Shown in pieces: positions 1 through 7,487 of a stretch of DNA of 12,370 nucleotides. Numbering within the stretch: position 1 is the stretch's first letter; every line of letters begins with the position of its first letter. The DNA comes from Verrucomicrobiota bacterium. GTDB taxonomy: Bacteria; Verrucomicrobiota; Verrucomicrobiia; Limisphaerales; UBA1100. The stretch is from assembly GCA_015660155.1 (NCBI GenBank), contig DQLO01000398.1, forward strand, positions 1-12,370, written 5' to 3'. The position numbers and the translations under genes were made by a program. The notes below the pieces were generated by a model. The model worked only from the letters and a program-made list of their open reading frames with translations, ran no database searches and was not told where the DNA came from.

Positions 1-364
1 CACCACCGCCGCCAGCACCACCGCCGCCGCCGCCAGAATCGAGAAATTGAAATCCTTCCAATGTTACGCCGAGCTTACTGCGTTTTTGGCCGGTTTGTTT
101 GTCATCCCATTGGTCAAGCTTCAGGCGGCCTTCGATCATCACCGGCCGGCCTTTTTTGAGATACTGGCCGATAACCTCGGCTTGGCGGCCGAAGGCGTCC
201 ACATCCACGAAGGTGGTTTCCTCCTGTTTCTGGCCTTCTTTATTCGTCCACGTGCGGTTGATGGCCATGCCGAGCTTGGCGATGGCGGTGCCGCCGGAGG
301 TGTATTTCACCTCGGGATCGCGGGTGAGGTTGCCCATTAAAATGACTTTATTATAGTTCGGCAT
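1..364 (-). CDS. ssb: Single-stranded DNA-binding protein SSB (3' end outside window)
   Basis: SSB coats single-stranded DNA in replication, recombination and repair. The reading frame opens at ATG 364 with MPNYNKVILMGNLTRDPEVKY, the typical first strand of the bacterial SSB OB-fold. It continues with TFVDVDAFGRQAEVIGQYLKKG (residues 51-72) and a RPVMIEGRL strand, ending near residue 109. It then enters a glycine-only linker (GGGGGGAGGGG, residues 111-121) and runs off the window edge with no stop, so the acidic C-terminal tip that recruits partner proteins cannot be seen. The gene starts 18 nt after the rpsF stop and is last in the visible operon; rpsR and rplI usually follow in this cluster. 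No Shine-Dalgarno is visible: the bases just upstream of the ATG are pyrimidine-rich. The identification is secure from sequence and context. Confidence 0.95.
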   Translation of the reverse strand, partial: MPNYNKVILMGNLTRDPEVKYTSGGTAIAKLGMAINRTWTNKEGQKQEETTFVDVDAFGRQAEVIGQYLKKGRPVMIEGRLKLDQWDDKQTGQKRSKLGVTLEGFQFLDSGGGGGGAGGGG

Positions 365-382
365 AGCGGGAGGAGCTTGGGG

Positions 383-697
383 TTAACTGGCGGCCAACTC
401 GAGTGGGGCGCCGGTGGAGTGGGTGATTTGGGCGCGGAAAAATTCCGGGCGTTTGGCTAGTTCCTTGCGCAGTCCCTCGAGGGCGCTGCCTTCCATTTCG
501 AACTGGAGGTTTATGTAGAAGCCACCTTTGTGGCGTTTGTTGGCAATGCGGGCGAAGCCGCGGCGGCCGAGTTTTTGTTCGTTGGTCACCTTGCCGCCGG
601 CTTCGCTGATGAGGCCGTTGAGCTTGGTGATGTGTTCGTCCACACTGTCGGACTGGCCGGCGGTGTCGATGATGAATAATCCGTCGTAGCGTTTCAC
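383..697 (-). CDS. rpsF: Small ribosomal subunit protein bS6
   Basis: This is a 104-residue bS6, which with bS18 forms a heterodimer on the platform of the 30S subunit. It opens MKRYDGLFIIDTAG, the first strand of the S6 ferredoxin-like fold. Residues 41-61 (KLGRRGFARIANKRHKGGFYI) match the conserved LGRR.LAY.I.K...G.Y segment, with phenylalanine in place of leucine. The start codon is GTG at 697; it overlaps the pth stop as GTGA, so translation is probably coupled to pth. The length is usual for the family, with no long acidic tail. Joining rpsF-ssb directly behind pth merges two clusters that are separate in many bacteria. The S6:S18 autoregulatory leader RNA known elsewhere would need an untranslated leader, and there is none here. 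Confidence 0.95.
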   Translation of the reverse strand: MKRYDGLFIIDTAGQSDSVDEHITKLNGLISEAGGKVTNEQKLGRRGFARIANKRHKGGFYINLQFEMEGSALEGLRKELAKRPEFFRAQITHSTGAPLELAAS

Positions 698-1338
698 GTT
701 TCTGTTTCTTCTTTCTCGTCGTTGTCGTCTGTTGCGGGAGGAAAAACCTTCCCGTTAAATTCGTTCATGGCCTGCTCCGGCCCGTGGGCCAGCCAGCAGT
801 TCACTTGCGCGGCCATTTTTTCCAGCACCAGTTTCAGTGCTTCTGCTTCGTTTTCGCCAAACTGGCCCAACACGTGGCTGGCCAGTTCCTGCCGGTCATC
901 GGCGGGCCGTCCCACGCCGATGCGCAGGCGCGGATACTCCTGCGTGGCTAAATGCTGCTCCATCGAGCGCAGCCCGTTGTGGCCTCCGGCGCTGCCGCCG
1001 GGGCGCAGCCGGATTTCGCCAAACTCAATGTTGGCATCGTCCACAATCGCCAGCACGCGGTCGGGTTCGTCGATTTTATAAAAATCGCAAATCGCGCTCA
1101 CCGCTTCGCCGCTGAGGTTCATAAACGTCAGCGGTTGGCACAGCAGCACCGTGTGACCGTCCACTTCCGCCCGGGCCAGCCGCGCGGAAAATTTTTTCTT
1201 TTCTTCGGCCCACCCGGCACCCCATTGGGCGGCCAGATGTTCCACCGCTTGGAACCCGGCGTTGTGGCGCGTGCGTTCGTACTTCGCGCCCGGATTGCCG
1301 AGCCCCACGATGAGGTGTGCAGCCTCCATGGCTTCCAT
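694..1338 (-). CDS. pth: Peptidyl-tRNA hydrolase
   Basis: Pth cleaves the ester bond of peptidyl-tRNAs released from stalled ribosomes and so recycles tRNA. Numbered from the ATG at 1338 (214 aa), the active-site residues are all present: Asn15 in LIVGLGNPG, His25 in TRHNAGF, Asn74 in TFMNLSG, Asp101 in VDDAN and Asn121 in GGHNGL. The second ATG at 1329 gives MEAAHLIVGLGNPG, closer to the usual family N-terminus, and has a weak GGAAG just upstream, so it may be the true start. The C-terminus carries a short acidic tail (DDNDEKEETET) beyond the normal fold. The gene lies 21 nt after rplY and overlaps rpsF by 4 nt. The rplY-pth pairing is a widely conserved neighbourhood. Confidence 0.96.
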   Translation of the reverse strand: MEAMEAAHLIVGLGNPGAKYERTRHNAGFQAVEHLAAQWGAGWAEEKKKFSARLARAEVDGHTVLLCQPLTFMNLSGEAVSAICDFYKIDEPDRVLAIVDDANIEFGEIRLRPGGSAGGHNGLRSMEQHLATQEYPRLRIGVGRPADDRQELASHVLGQFGENEAEALKLVLEKMAAQVNCWLAHGPEQAMNEFNGKVFPPATDDNDEKEETET

Positions 1339-1359
1339 GGGCGCACCGCTCGCGGCGGG

Positions 1360-2037
1360 TTACTTTTTGTCGCCCCCGCCTTCCACGGGTTTGGCTTCGC
1401 CATCGGCACCTTCTTCGCCTTCGGCACCTTCTTCGCCTTCGGCTCCTTCTTCGCCTTCGGCGGGAGTTTCTTCCACCTCCACGCGCGGACGCGATACGGA
1501 GAAGACCGGGTTGCCTGCGTTTTCCAAAAATTCAACGCCCTCGGGCGCAGCAATGTCGCTGATGTGCAGGGTGTGGCCGATGTCCAGCTCGGAGATATCG
1601 ACCTCGATCATTTCCGGCAACGCAGCCGGGGTGCCGCTCACGTGCACTTGGCGCATCACGTGCTCCAAGTTGCCGCCGCTGACTTTCACGCCTATCGCTT
1701 CACCCAGCGGAATGACGGGCACGGTGACGTGCACTTGCTGGTCCTTGCGCACTTCGCGGAAATCCACGTGCAACGGCTGGCGGCTCAGCGGATGGTGCTG
1801 CACTTCCTGTATGAGAGCGAGCCGGCTGTTGCCGTCAAAGTTCAAATCCACAAGCACCGCCGTGGCGGTGGTGGAGGCCATCATCCGCTGGAAACTTTTC
1901 TTGTCCACTTCCAGTTGCTCGGTGCCTTCGCCGCTGCCGTAGATCACGGCGGGCAGACGTCCGGTGTGTCGGAGAGCTCTGACTTGATTGCGTTTTTTTG
2001 CGGTGCGCGCGTTGGCGGCTAGTTCAATTGCTTTCAT
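1360..2037 (-). CDS. rplY: Large ribosomal subunit protein bL25, CTC (long) form
   Basis: This 225-residue protein is the long, two-domain form of bL25, which binds 5S rRNA. The N-terminal RNA-binding domain (about 1-95) carries ARTAKKRNQVRALRHTGRLPAVIYG and ends in HHPLSRQPLHVDFREV. The C-terminal CTC beta domain (about 96-185) contains VPVIPLGEAIGVKVSGG, MRQVHV and IGHTLHISDI. A third, low-complexity region (about 186-225) is acidic and built on AEGEEG repeats (residues 193-210), ending KPVEGGGDKK. Acidic tails occur in other CTC-type bL25 proteins. The ATG at 2037 lies 8 nt after the prs stop, so the two are almost surely cotranscribed. No clear Shine-Dalgarno is present. The identification is secure; the role of the acidic tail is unknown. 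Confidence 0.95.
   Translation of the reverse strand: MKAIELAANARTAKKRNQVRALRHTGRLPAVIYGSGEGTEQLEVDKKSFQRMMASTTATAVLVDLNFDGNSRLALIQEVQHHPLSRQPLHVDFREVRKDQQVHVTVPVIPLGEAIGVKVSGGNLEHVMRQVHVSGTPAALPEMIEVDISELDIGHTLHISDIAAPEGVEFLENAGNPVFSVSRPRVEVEETPAEGEEGAEGEEGAEGEEGADGEAKPVEGGGDKK
1405..1458 (-). repeat. 18-bp tandem repeat x3 inside rplY
   Basis: Three head-to-tail 18-bp units lie at 1405-1422, 1423-1440 and 1441-1458. The first two are identical and the third differs at one base. A partial, diverged unit continues at 1393-1404. In the rplY frame each unit encodes a permutation of AEGEEG. Because the unit is a multiple of three, gain or loss of a copy would alter the length of the acidic tail without breaking the frame. 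Confidence 0.9.
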
Positions 2038-2045
2038 TGTCCAAA

Positions 2046-2993
2046 TTATCCAATTCTCACTCCATCAAATTCAAACAGCGAAGTGACCGATGAATTCGTG
2101 TGAATCCGCTTTATCGCCTCGCCGAGCAGTCCGGCCACCGACAAAGTGGTCAGCTTTAAGCCCTTGATTTCGGGGCGGGGAACAGTATCAGTCGAGATAA
2201 GTTCGTCAATGTTTGATTTTCGCATTCTTTTTGCGCCCAAATCATTCAAAACACAGTGGGAAACCGCCGCGATAATCCTTTTCGCCCCGCGTCGACGCAG
2301 CAAACGCGCCGCTGAAACCAGCGTGCCAGCCGTTTCCGTGAGGTCATCCACCAGCAAAACCGTCTTCCCGCGCACTTTGCCGATGACAGAAACGGTCTCC
2401 GTTTCCGTATCCGAAACCCGTCGCTTCGCCACGATCGCGAGGCTTGCGTGCAGCATTTGCGAGTAGGCGTGGGCCATTTTGATGCCGCCCACATCAGGGC
2501 TCACCACTGCCAGTTCATCGCCCAAATCGAGCGTTTTGATATATTCAAAAATCACCGGTGCCGCATAAAGATGATCCACGGGGATGTCAAAAAATCCCTG
2601 AATCTGCTGAGCGTGCAAGTCCATCGTGAGCACCCGGTTTGCGCCTGAGGCCACCAACAGGTTGGCCACCAACTTCGCGCTGATGGGCACGCGCGGCTGG
2701 TCTTTGCGATCCTGACGCGCGTAGCCGTAAAAAGGCAGCACGGCGGTAATCCGATTGGCGCTCGCGCGGCGGAGAGCGTCAATCATGATGAACAGCTCCA
2801 TCAAATTCTGATTCACCGGCGGGCAGGTGCTTTGGATAACAAAGGTGTCCTCGCCGCGCACATTTTCCTCGATCTTCACGAAAGTTTCGCCATTGGGAAA
2901 ATCGCGGATGATGGCCTTGCCGAGAGGCATATTGATGCTGTCCGCAATGGCCTTGGAGAGTGGCCGGTTGGATCTGCCGGAAAAGATTTTCAC
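2046..2993 (-). CDS. prs: Ribose-phosphate pyrophosphokinase (PRPP synthetase)
   Basis: Prs makes PRPP from ribose 5-phosphate and ATP, feeding purine, pyrimidine, histidine, tryptophan and NAD synthesis. From GTG 2993 the protein is 315 aa, the usual class I length, and starts with the conserved VKIFSG strand. Visible motifs are NENVRG-like EENVRGEDTF, YGYARQDRKDQPR (ATP-binding region), MDLHAQQIQGFFD (catalytic His127), VAKRR (the flexible-loop Lys190/Arg192) and VDDLTETAGT (PRPP loop, residues 215-224). The end, SSVTSLFEF, is also typical. An upstream in-frame GTG at 3050 would add 19 residues with no counterpart in the family, although it has an AGGGG-like sequence before it. The PRPP loop departs from the common VDD..DTGGT pattern. 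The gene is followed by rplY after 8 nt. Confidence 0.95.
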   Translation of the reverse strand: MKIFSGRSNRPLSKAIADSINMPLGKAIIRDFPNGETFVKIEENVRGEDTFVIQSTCPPVNQNLMELFIMIDALRRASANRITAVLPFYGYARQDRKDQPRVPISAKLVANLLVASGANRVLTMDLHAQQIQGFFDIPVDHLYAAPVIFEYIKTLDLGDELAVVSPDVGGIKMAHAYSQMLHASLAIVAKRRVSDTETETVSVIGKVRGKTVLLVDDLTETAGTLVSAARLLRRRGAKRIIAAVSHCVLNDLGAKRMRKSNIDELISTDTVPRPEIKGLKLTTLSVAGLLGEAIKRIHTNSSVTSLFEFDGVRIG

Positions 2994-2996
2994 TGT

Positions 2997-3026
2997 ATTA
3001 TATATAAGGAACCGCGCTTGTGCCAA
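2997..3026 (-). promoter_or_regulatory. Candidate sigma70-type promoter at the prs start
   Basis: On the minus strand TTGGCA (3026-3021) and a perfect TATAAT (3002-2997) are separated by 18 bp. This is the best sigma70-like match noticed in the window. It could fire prs-rplY-pth-rpsF-ssb independently of the upstream genes. The difficulty is that TATAAT ends only 3 nt before the GTG chosen as the prs start, closer than the usual 6-8 nt to a transcription start. Either the transcript is leaderless with an unusually short spacing, or the true start is elsewhere, or the match is chance. Confidence 0.4.
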
Positions 3027-3106
3027 AAGAGTGCGCCCGTATCTACCCACCCCACCCCTGCGCGGCGAGCAAAAAAACGAGATGACAGAAAAAAATCAGG
3101 TTGAAC

Positions 3107-3610
3107 TCAAACCGCCGGCAAATCCTGCTTCGCCTCGCCATCGGCAGTTTGTTGCGCGCGGAAGTCTTCGTACGCCTTTTTGTACTCCGGATATTTGTTG
3201 CCGAGAATGGCCGTGGCCAGCAGCGCAGCGTTTTTCGCGCCCGGTTTGCCCACCGCCAAAGTGCCCACCGGCACCCCGCCGGGCATTTGCACAATCGAAA
3301 GCAGCGAATCAAGCCCCTCCAAGCTCCAAGCCTTCATCGGCACCCCCAGCACCGGCACCGACGTAATCGCCGCCGTCACCCCCGCCAAATGCGCCGCGCC
3401 ACCGGCAGCCGCGATGATGACCTCCATCCCATTCTCCGTGGAAGCCGCCACCCACCGCTGCAACAACTCCGGCGTACGATGCGCCGAAATCACCTTCGCC
3501 TCATAAGGCACGCCAAGGTCTTTCAGTTGCTTCGCGCAATTCTCCATCACGGCCCAGTCGGAATGACTGCCCATGATGACTCCAACCAAGGGTTTCAAAT
3601 TCTCGCTCAT
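3107..3610 (-). CDS. purE: N5-carboxyaminoimidazole ribonucleotide mutase (PurE, class I)
   Basis: PurE moves the carboxyl group of N5-CAIR to give CAIR in de novo purine synthesis. From the ATG at 3610 the protein is 167 aa, the normal size. It shows MGSHSDW (residues 13-19, substrate phosphate and ribose binding), SAHRTP (42-47, with the catalytic His44), AGGAAHL (69-75) and SIVQMPGGVPVGTLAVGKPGAKNAALLA. These match the bacterial class I pattern, which normally needs the N5-CAIR synthetase PurK; no purK is in the window. An in-frame TTG at 3622 would add four residues and is less likely. The gene lies 28 nt after the lipoprotein gene and upstream of prs. Purine synthesis uses PRPP, so the pairing makes metabolic sense. 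Confidence 0.95.
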   Translation of the reverse strand: MSENLKPLVGVIMGSHSDWAVMENCAKQLKDLGVPYEAKVISAHRTPELLQRWVAASTENGMEVIIAAAGGAAHLAGVTAAITSVPVLGVPMKAWSLEGLDSLLSIVQMPGGVPVGTLAVGKPGAKNAALLATAILGNKYPEYKKAYEDFRAQQTADGEAKQDLPAV

Positions 3611-3638
3611 AAAGGCGCGCAACCTACCCCATCAACCC

Positions 3639-4739
3639 TCAACCGCCAACCCCTATCGTAAGCGCCGGCGCCACGGTCTTAATCTGCCCCGCCTGTAAAT
3701 TGAACAACTGCGTCAGCAGCATGAATGTGCTTTTGCTTTCGAGGTCGTTGTCCTCGAGGTAAAACCATTTGCCGCGATAGGCCACGCTTACGAACGCATT
3801 GGCCGGACGCGCGTCAGCCGACTTCACACGGAAGAGGTCGCCCGTCACTTTGTTCCAATCGAACGCCGCACCGTCCGCCGCCAAGGTGCGCGTCACCAGC
3901 CCCGCCTCGCGATGCGCCGCCGGCACTTCGGCGTTGTGCGACAGATAAAACAAAATTCCCATCATCGACCGCGTGCGAACGGCGAGACCATTCTCCGGTC
4001 GATTGAAAAAATTATTCGTGAGCCGCAATTCGTTTCCCGCATCGGGCACGCCCAGCAATTCCTTGAGCCGCACGATGCGCGGGACCAGCGCGGCCACCGG
4101 ACGCAGCCGCAGCACCAAATCATTTCCCGGCCGCATTTTCCCATCCGCATCCGGCTGGCCGGGCGCCGCGCCCAGCTCCAGCGCGTCGGCCAGCTGCAGC
4201 TCGCGCAGGATGCCGACCATCTCCTGAAATTTCTCAAACCGCGGCTCGCGCGAGGGCGTGGGGCCGGAAGCATTGCTGGCGTTGTCCAAGCCATTCACGC
4301 GCTCCACGCAAATGCTCACCACCCGTTCCACACTCCAACCGCTTTGCGTGAGAATCAGCACCGCCTCCAACGGCACCGGCGAAAGGATTTGTTTCAAAAA
4401 CTGATCGCCCCGCAATGGTGTGTAAGAAATAGTTGGCGTTTCTTTATAAGTCACCCCCGCCGAAGGCGTGAGCGTGTCGCCGCCACGCAGGAATTTCACG
4501 CTCGCGCTCAATTCGGTTTGCACCGTTTGCTGCGTGGTCACGCTGCTCACCTCCAGGAAAAACGGATTGTCGCGATACTTGAGCCGCACGAGGTTTAGCA
4601 AAAACTGCTCATCGAGCGTGCGCGCGATGGCGTGGTTATATTGCGGATGCGTCGTCTGCAACGAACGCGGCCCAATCGTTTGGCAGCCCACAGCGGCACA
4701 TAAAATGGCCGCCGCGAAAACGGGTTTTAGATTTTTCAT
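3639..4739 (-). CDS. Conserved lipoprotein of unknown function
   Basis: This 366-residue protein has a lysine-bearing start, a hydrophobic stretch (residues 7-18) and Cys19 in AAVGC. That fits a lipoprotein signal, though position -3 is alanine instead of the favoured leucine. The mature part begins with YNHAIARTLDEQFLLNLVRLKYRDNPFFLEVSSVTTQ (residues 34-70). It ends with MMGILFYLS (259-267) and a block near 316-350 including YRGKWFYLEDNDLESKSTFM. I recall similar blocks in unnamed lipoproteins of other Gram-negative bacteria, but I cannot name a function. No enzymatic motif or further membrane segment is visible. The gene begins 32 nt after the dsbD-like gene and ends 28 nt before purE, so cotranscription is likely. 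A purine-rich AAGGAAGG lies about 17 nt before the ATG, too far for a normal ribosome site. Confidence 0.85.
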   Translation of the reverse strand: MKNLKPVFAAAILCAAVGCQTIGPRSLQTTHPQYNHAIARTLDEQFLLNLVRLKYRDNPFFLEVSSVTTQQTVQTELSASVKFLRGGDTLTPSAGVTYKETPTISYTPLRGDQFLKQILSPVPLEAVLILTQSGWSVERVVSICVERVNGLDNASNASGPTPSREPRFEKFQEMVGILRELQLADALELGAAPGQPDADGKMRPGNDLVLRLRPVAALVPRIVRLKELLGVPDAGNELRLTNNFFNRPENGLAVRTRSMMGILFYLSHNAEVPAAHREAGLVTRTLAADGAAFDWNKVTGDLFRVKSADARPANAFVSVAYRGKWFYLEDNDLESKSTFMLLTQLFNLQAGQIKTVAPALTIGVGG

Positions 4740-4771
4740 TTGGTAAAACAGGTTCGCCTTCCTTGATAAAT

Positions 4772-7408
4772 TCAGGGCGAAACGTTACTGGCTTTTTCCA
4801 ACGCTTCCAAGACCTTTTCAGGATTCCTCATCACCGGCGGCAGAATAATCGCCTCCCCTTTCGGTGGATACACCAACACCAACGGCACCGCGCCGCGCCC
4901 GTGATCGTGCAGTGCTTTGGTGATGACCGCGTCTTTGTTTGTCCAATCAGCCAAGAACGCCACGCCGCCAATCTCCGCCAGCTTTTCGACAACCGACTTC
5001 ACTTCGATGGCTGCCGCCTTAGTGAATTTGCAACTACCGCACCAGTCCGCCGTAAAATCAATCAACACCGGATGCCCCGCCGCGCGCGCCTCGGCCACCG
5101 CCTCGGGGCTCCATTTTTTCCATTGCACCCCATCCACTTTCACCTCAATGCCGCCGCCGACAGTTTTCCGGTTTTCCGGATGCCGCCAATCCAGCCCCCA
5201 CTCCAACGTCACGTAATATCCTCCAGCCAAAATCACGCCACACGCGAGCAAGGGCAAGGAACTCTTCGATACGTTGCGTTGCATAAACTCACCAAAAATC
5301 CACGCCGCCAGTGCCACCACACACATCAGTCCCCCCAACCACAACACGCCGCCCTTGCCAAACATCGGCCCGGTGAACGACAACAACCACACCGCCGCCG
5401 CCAACATTGGGAAGCCCATAATTTGTTTGAACTGCACCATCCAGTTTCCCGGCTTGGGCAAAAACTTCAGCCAATTCGGTTTGAAACTCAGCAGCACATA
5501 CGGGAACGCCAACCCCGCCGCCACCGCGCTCATAGCCGCGATGATCACGCCGTTGGATTGCGTGAGCGCCGCGCCCATTCCCCCCGCCAAAAATGGCGCC
5601 GAACAAGGCGTGGCCAGCGCCGTGGCAAGAATGCCATTGAAGAACGCGCCGAGGTATCCCTCGCGACTGGCCAGCGCATTGGCCTTGGACATCGCGCCCC
5701 CACCGCCCAGCGTGACCTCGAACACACCAAACAAATTCATCGCCACCAACGCCACCACCAACATCAGTACGAGATTAAAATACGGGTTTTGCATTTGCGT
5801 GCCCCACGATGCCATGCCCGTTGCTTTCTTTGCGGCAACCATCACGCCCGCCAGCACAAGAAACGAAAACAACACGCCCAGCGCATACGCCACCCCCAGC
5901 TTGCGAACGTGCTTGGGATTCTCCTGGCTCTGCTGCACGAAGCCCAAAATCTTCAGCGAAATCACCGGCAACACGCACGGCATCACGTTGAGAATTAAAC
6001 CGCCCAGAAATGCGAAGCTCAAAATATACCAAATGGATTTCGCCGCATCGCCTTCAAAACTGCCTCCGCCCGTGCTGCCGCTTTCGCTCGGCACCTTGGC
6101 GAGCCACGCTTTGAATTCCATCGGGGCCTTCGACAGCGTTGCCTCGCTGCCGATTTTGAGGGTGAGTTGCAGCTCCTTTTCCTGCGGCACACAAGTTTTG
6201 TCGTCGCATTCCTGCCACACCACTTTGAGGCCAATTTCATAATCGCCGTGCTTGGCGTCCTTCGCCACGGTGAGCGGCGCGAGCAGCATCACTTGGTTTT
6301 CGTAGACGTTGGCCGTCTCACCGAACATTTCCAACTGAATGTGTTCCGGCCATTTGATTTCGCCAGCGGTAATGCCCTTGGGCAACGTCCATTCAAACTT
6401 CGGCGGCTCGCCCGGCGCGTTGGGATTTTCCCAGAAAATATGCCAGTGCTTCGGAATGCTGAAACTCACGCCGGCCAACACCTCGCTGCCCGCCGTGGCC
6501 TGCACGTGATCCAGCCGCGCGCTCACTTGGCACTTGGCGTCGCCAAAAAAACTGAATGGATTTTCCTCGGGTTCAATCGCCCCAATTTGAAACGCCGTTT
6601 CGTGGCTGGTTACTTTGCCGGCCGTTTCAAAACGCACCACGCCGCGAACTTCAGCCGGCCATTGGCCGGTTTTGCTGGTGATGGTCTTTGAAAGGATGAA
6701 TTCATTTTCACCTTTGGTGAGTTGGGTGGCGTGGGCGATTTCCCATTTCTTGCCAGAGATACTGAAGGGCAGAAAATGCACTTCAGTTTCTTCGCTGTCC
6801 ACCGGCACGGTCAGTTTCAAAATCCGCTCGCCATCGGCATTGGCCCCGCCAGCCCATTGGGCAGCGAGGCCTTCGGGGGCGATCGTTGCGGGCCATTGGT
6901 CGCGAGCTTTGGCAAACATCCCCGCGTGCGGGCCGGGCTTGGCTTCGGTGCCCACGATGAGTTTGACGCTTACCGCCGCTTCGCCGGGGATGCACGTTTC
7001 CTCGCACTCAAGCCAATCGACTTTTGCCTTTAGCAGATGCTCGCCTGCGGGTAAATCCGCCGCCAGCGTGAGGGGCACGATCAACATCACTTCGCCGTGG
7101 TAGGCGTAAGTGAACATTTCCAGCCACTCCACCTTCTCCGGCACGGGCCACCGGATTTCGCCGGCGATGATGCCTTTGGGGAGTGTCCACTTTATAGTAG
7201 TGGGCGTGCCATTCTCGCCGGCATTGCGCCAATACGTGTGCCAACCTGCGGGCATTTTCAGCCGCATCCCCACTTCAATCGTACTGCCCGCCTTGGCCAC
7301 GGCGGGGTTTACGAGCAGGGTGACCTTGGTTTTGGCCCCGAAATCAAAATCCTGCGCCGACAAAATGCCCGCGCTTAACACCCAAAAAATTGAAATCAAC
7401 CGCCTCAT
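4772..7408 (-). CDS. DsbD/ScsB-like thiol:disulfide transporter with duplicated periplasmic N-domain
   Basis: Proteins of this family carry electrons from cytoplasmic thioredoxin across the inner membrane to periplasmic thiol proteins. The 878-aa product has a signal peptide (1-18, cleavage near LSA-QD) and two similar DsbD-alpha-like domains. The first (about 25-155) has the pair Cys135/Cys139 in WLECEETCIP; the second (about 290-420) has Cys401/Cys406 in WQECDDKTCVP. A hydrophobic multi-helix core (about 458-735) follows, with Cys478 in NVMPCVLP and Cys602 in ATPCSAPF, the two transmembrane relay cysteines. The C-terminal thioredoxin-like domain (about 755-878) has the active site DWCGSC (Cys790/Cys793). 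All relay cysteines are present, so the protein looks functional. E. coli DsbD has only one N-domain, so this resembles the longer ScsB-type forms. The ATG at 7408 faces the iscA-like gene across 79 bp. Confidence 0.93.
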   Translation of the reverse strand: MRRLISIFWVLSAGILSAQDFDFGAKTKVTLLVNPAVAKAGSTIEVGMRLKMPAGWHTYWRNAGENGTPTTIKWTLPKGIIAGEIRWPVPEKVEWLEMFTYAYHGEVMLIVPLTLAADLPAGEHLLKAKVDWLECEETCIPGEAAVSVKLIVGTEAKPGPHAGMFAKARDQWPATIAPEGLAAQWAGGANADGERILKLTVPVDSEETEVHFLPFSISGKKWEIAHATQLTKGENEFILSKTITSKTGQWPAEVRGVVRFETAGKVTSHETAFQIGAIEPEENPFSFFGDAKCQVSARLDHVQATAGSEVLAGVSFSIPKHWHIFWENPNAPGEPPKFEWTLPKGITAGEIKWPEHIQLEMFGETANVYENQVMLLAPLTVAKDAKHGDYEIGLKVVWQECDDKTCVPQEKELQLTLKIGSEATLSKAPMEFKAWLAKVPSESGSTGGGSFEGDAAKSIWYILSFAFLGGLILNVMPCVLPVISLKILGFVQQSQENPKHVRKLGVAYALGVLFSFLVLAGVMVAAKKATGMASWGTQMQNPYFNLVLMLVVALVAMNLFGVFEVTLGGGGAMSKANALASREGYLGAFFNGILATALATPCSAPFLAGGMGAALTQSNGVIIAAMSAVAAGLAFPYVLLSFKPNWLKFLPKPGNWMVQFKQIMGFPMLAAAVWLLSFTGPMFGKGGVLWLGGLMCVVALAAWIFGEFMQRNVSKSSLPLLACGVILAGGYYVTLEWGLDWRHPENRKTVGGGIEVKVDGVQWKKWSPEAVAEARAAGHPVLIDFTADWCGSCKFTKAAAIEVKSVVEKLAEIGGVAFLADWTNKDAVITKALHDHGRGAVPLVLVYPPKGEAIILPPVMRNPEKVLEALEKASNVSP

Positions 7409-7487
7409 GCTGGAAAATAGCCTCTCAAAAAAGACGCCCTATTGAAATGCTTTATTCGCGGGCCATCTTGTCATATACTCTCCAGCC
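7409..7487. promoter_or_regulatory. Divergent intergenic region between the dsbD-like and iscA-like genes
   Basis: The 79-bp gap must hold the start signals for both directions. For the plus-strand gene, TATACT (7474-7479) is a fair -10 element ending 8 nt before the ATG; no good -35 lies at the right distance (7451-7456 is TTTATT). For the minus strand, TATTTT (read from 7419 to 7414) is a weak -10 ending 5 nt before the ATG. No Shine-Dalgarno is seen for either gene, and no operator palindrome stands out. Confidence 0.4.

Noticed and set aside
1-50. GCC/ACC trinucleotide repeat as a microsatellite of special interest
   Set aside because: It simply encodes the glycine linker normal in SSB proteins.
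952-2022. 356-codon open frame on the plus strand
   Set aside because: It is antisense to pth and rplY, both certain. Its product is H/A/R/F-rich with a repeat mirroring the rplY tandem repeat, typical of a GC-rich shadow frame.
4763-5998. 411-codon open frame on the plus strand
   Set aside because: Antisense to the DsbD-like gene; the H-, Q- and R-rich product has no recognisable domain.
5274-6242. 322-codon open frame on the plus strand
   Set aside because: Also antisense to the DsbD-like gene and low in recognisable structure.
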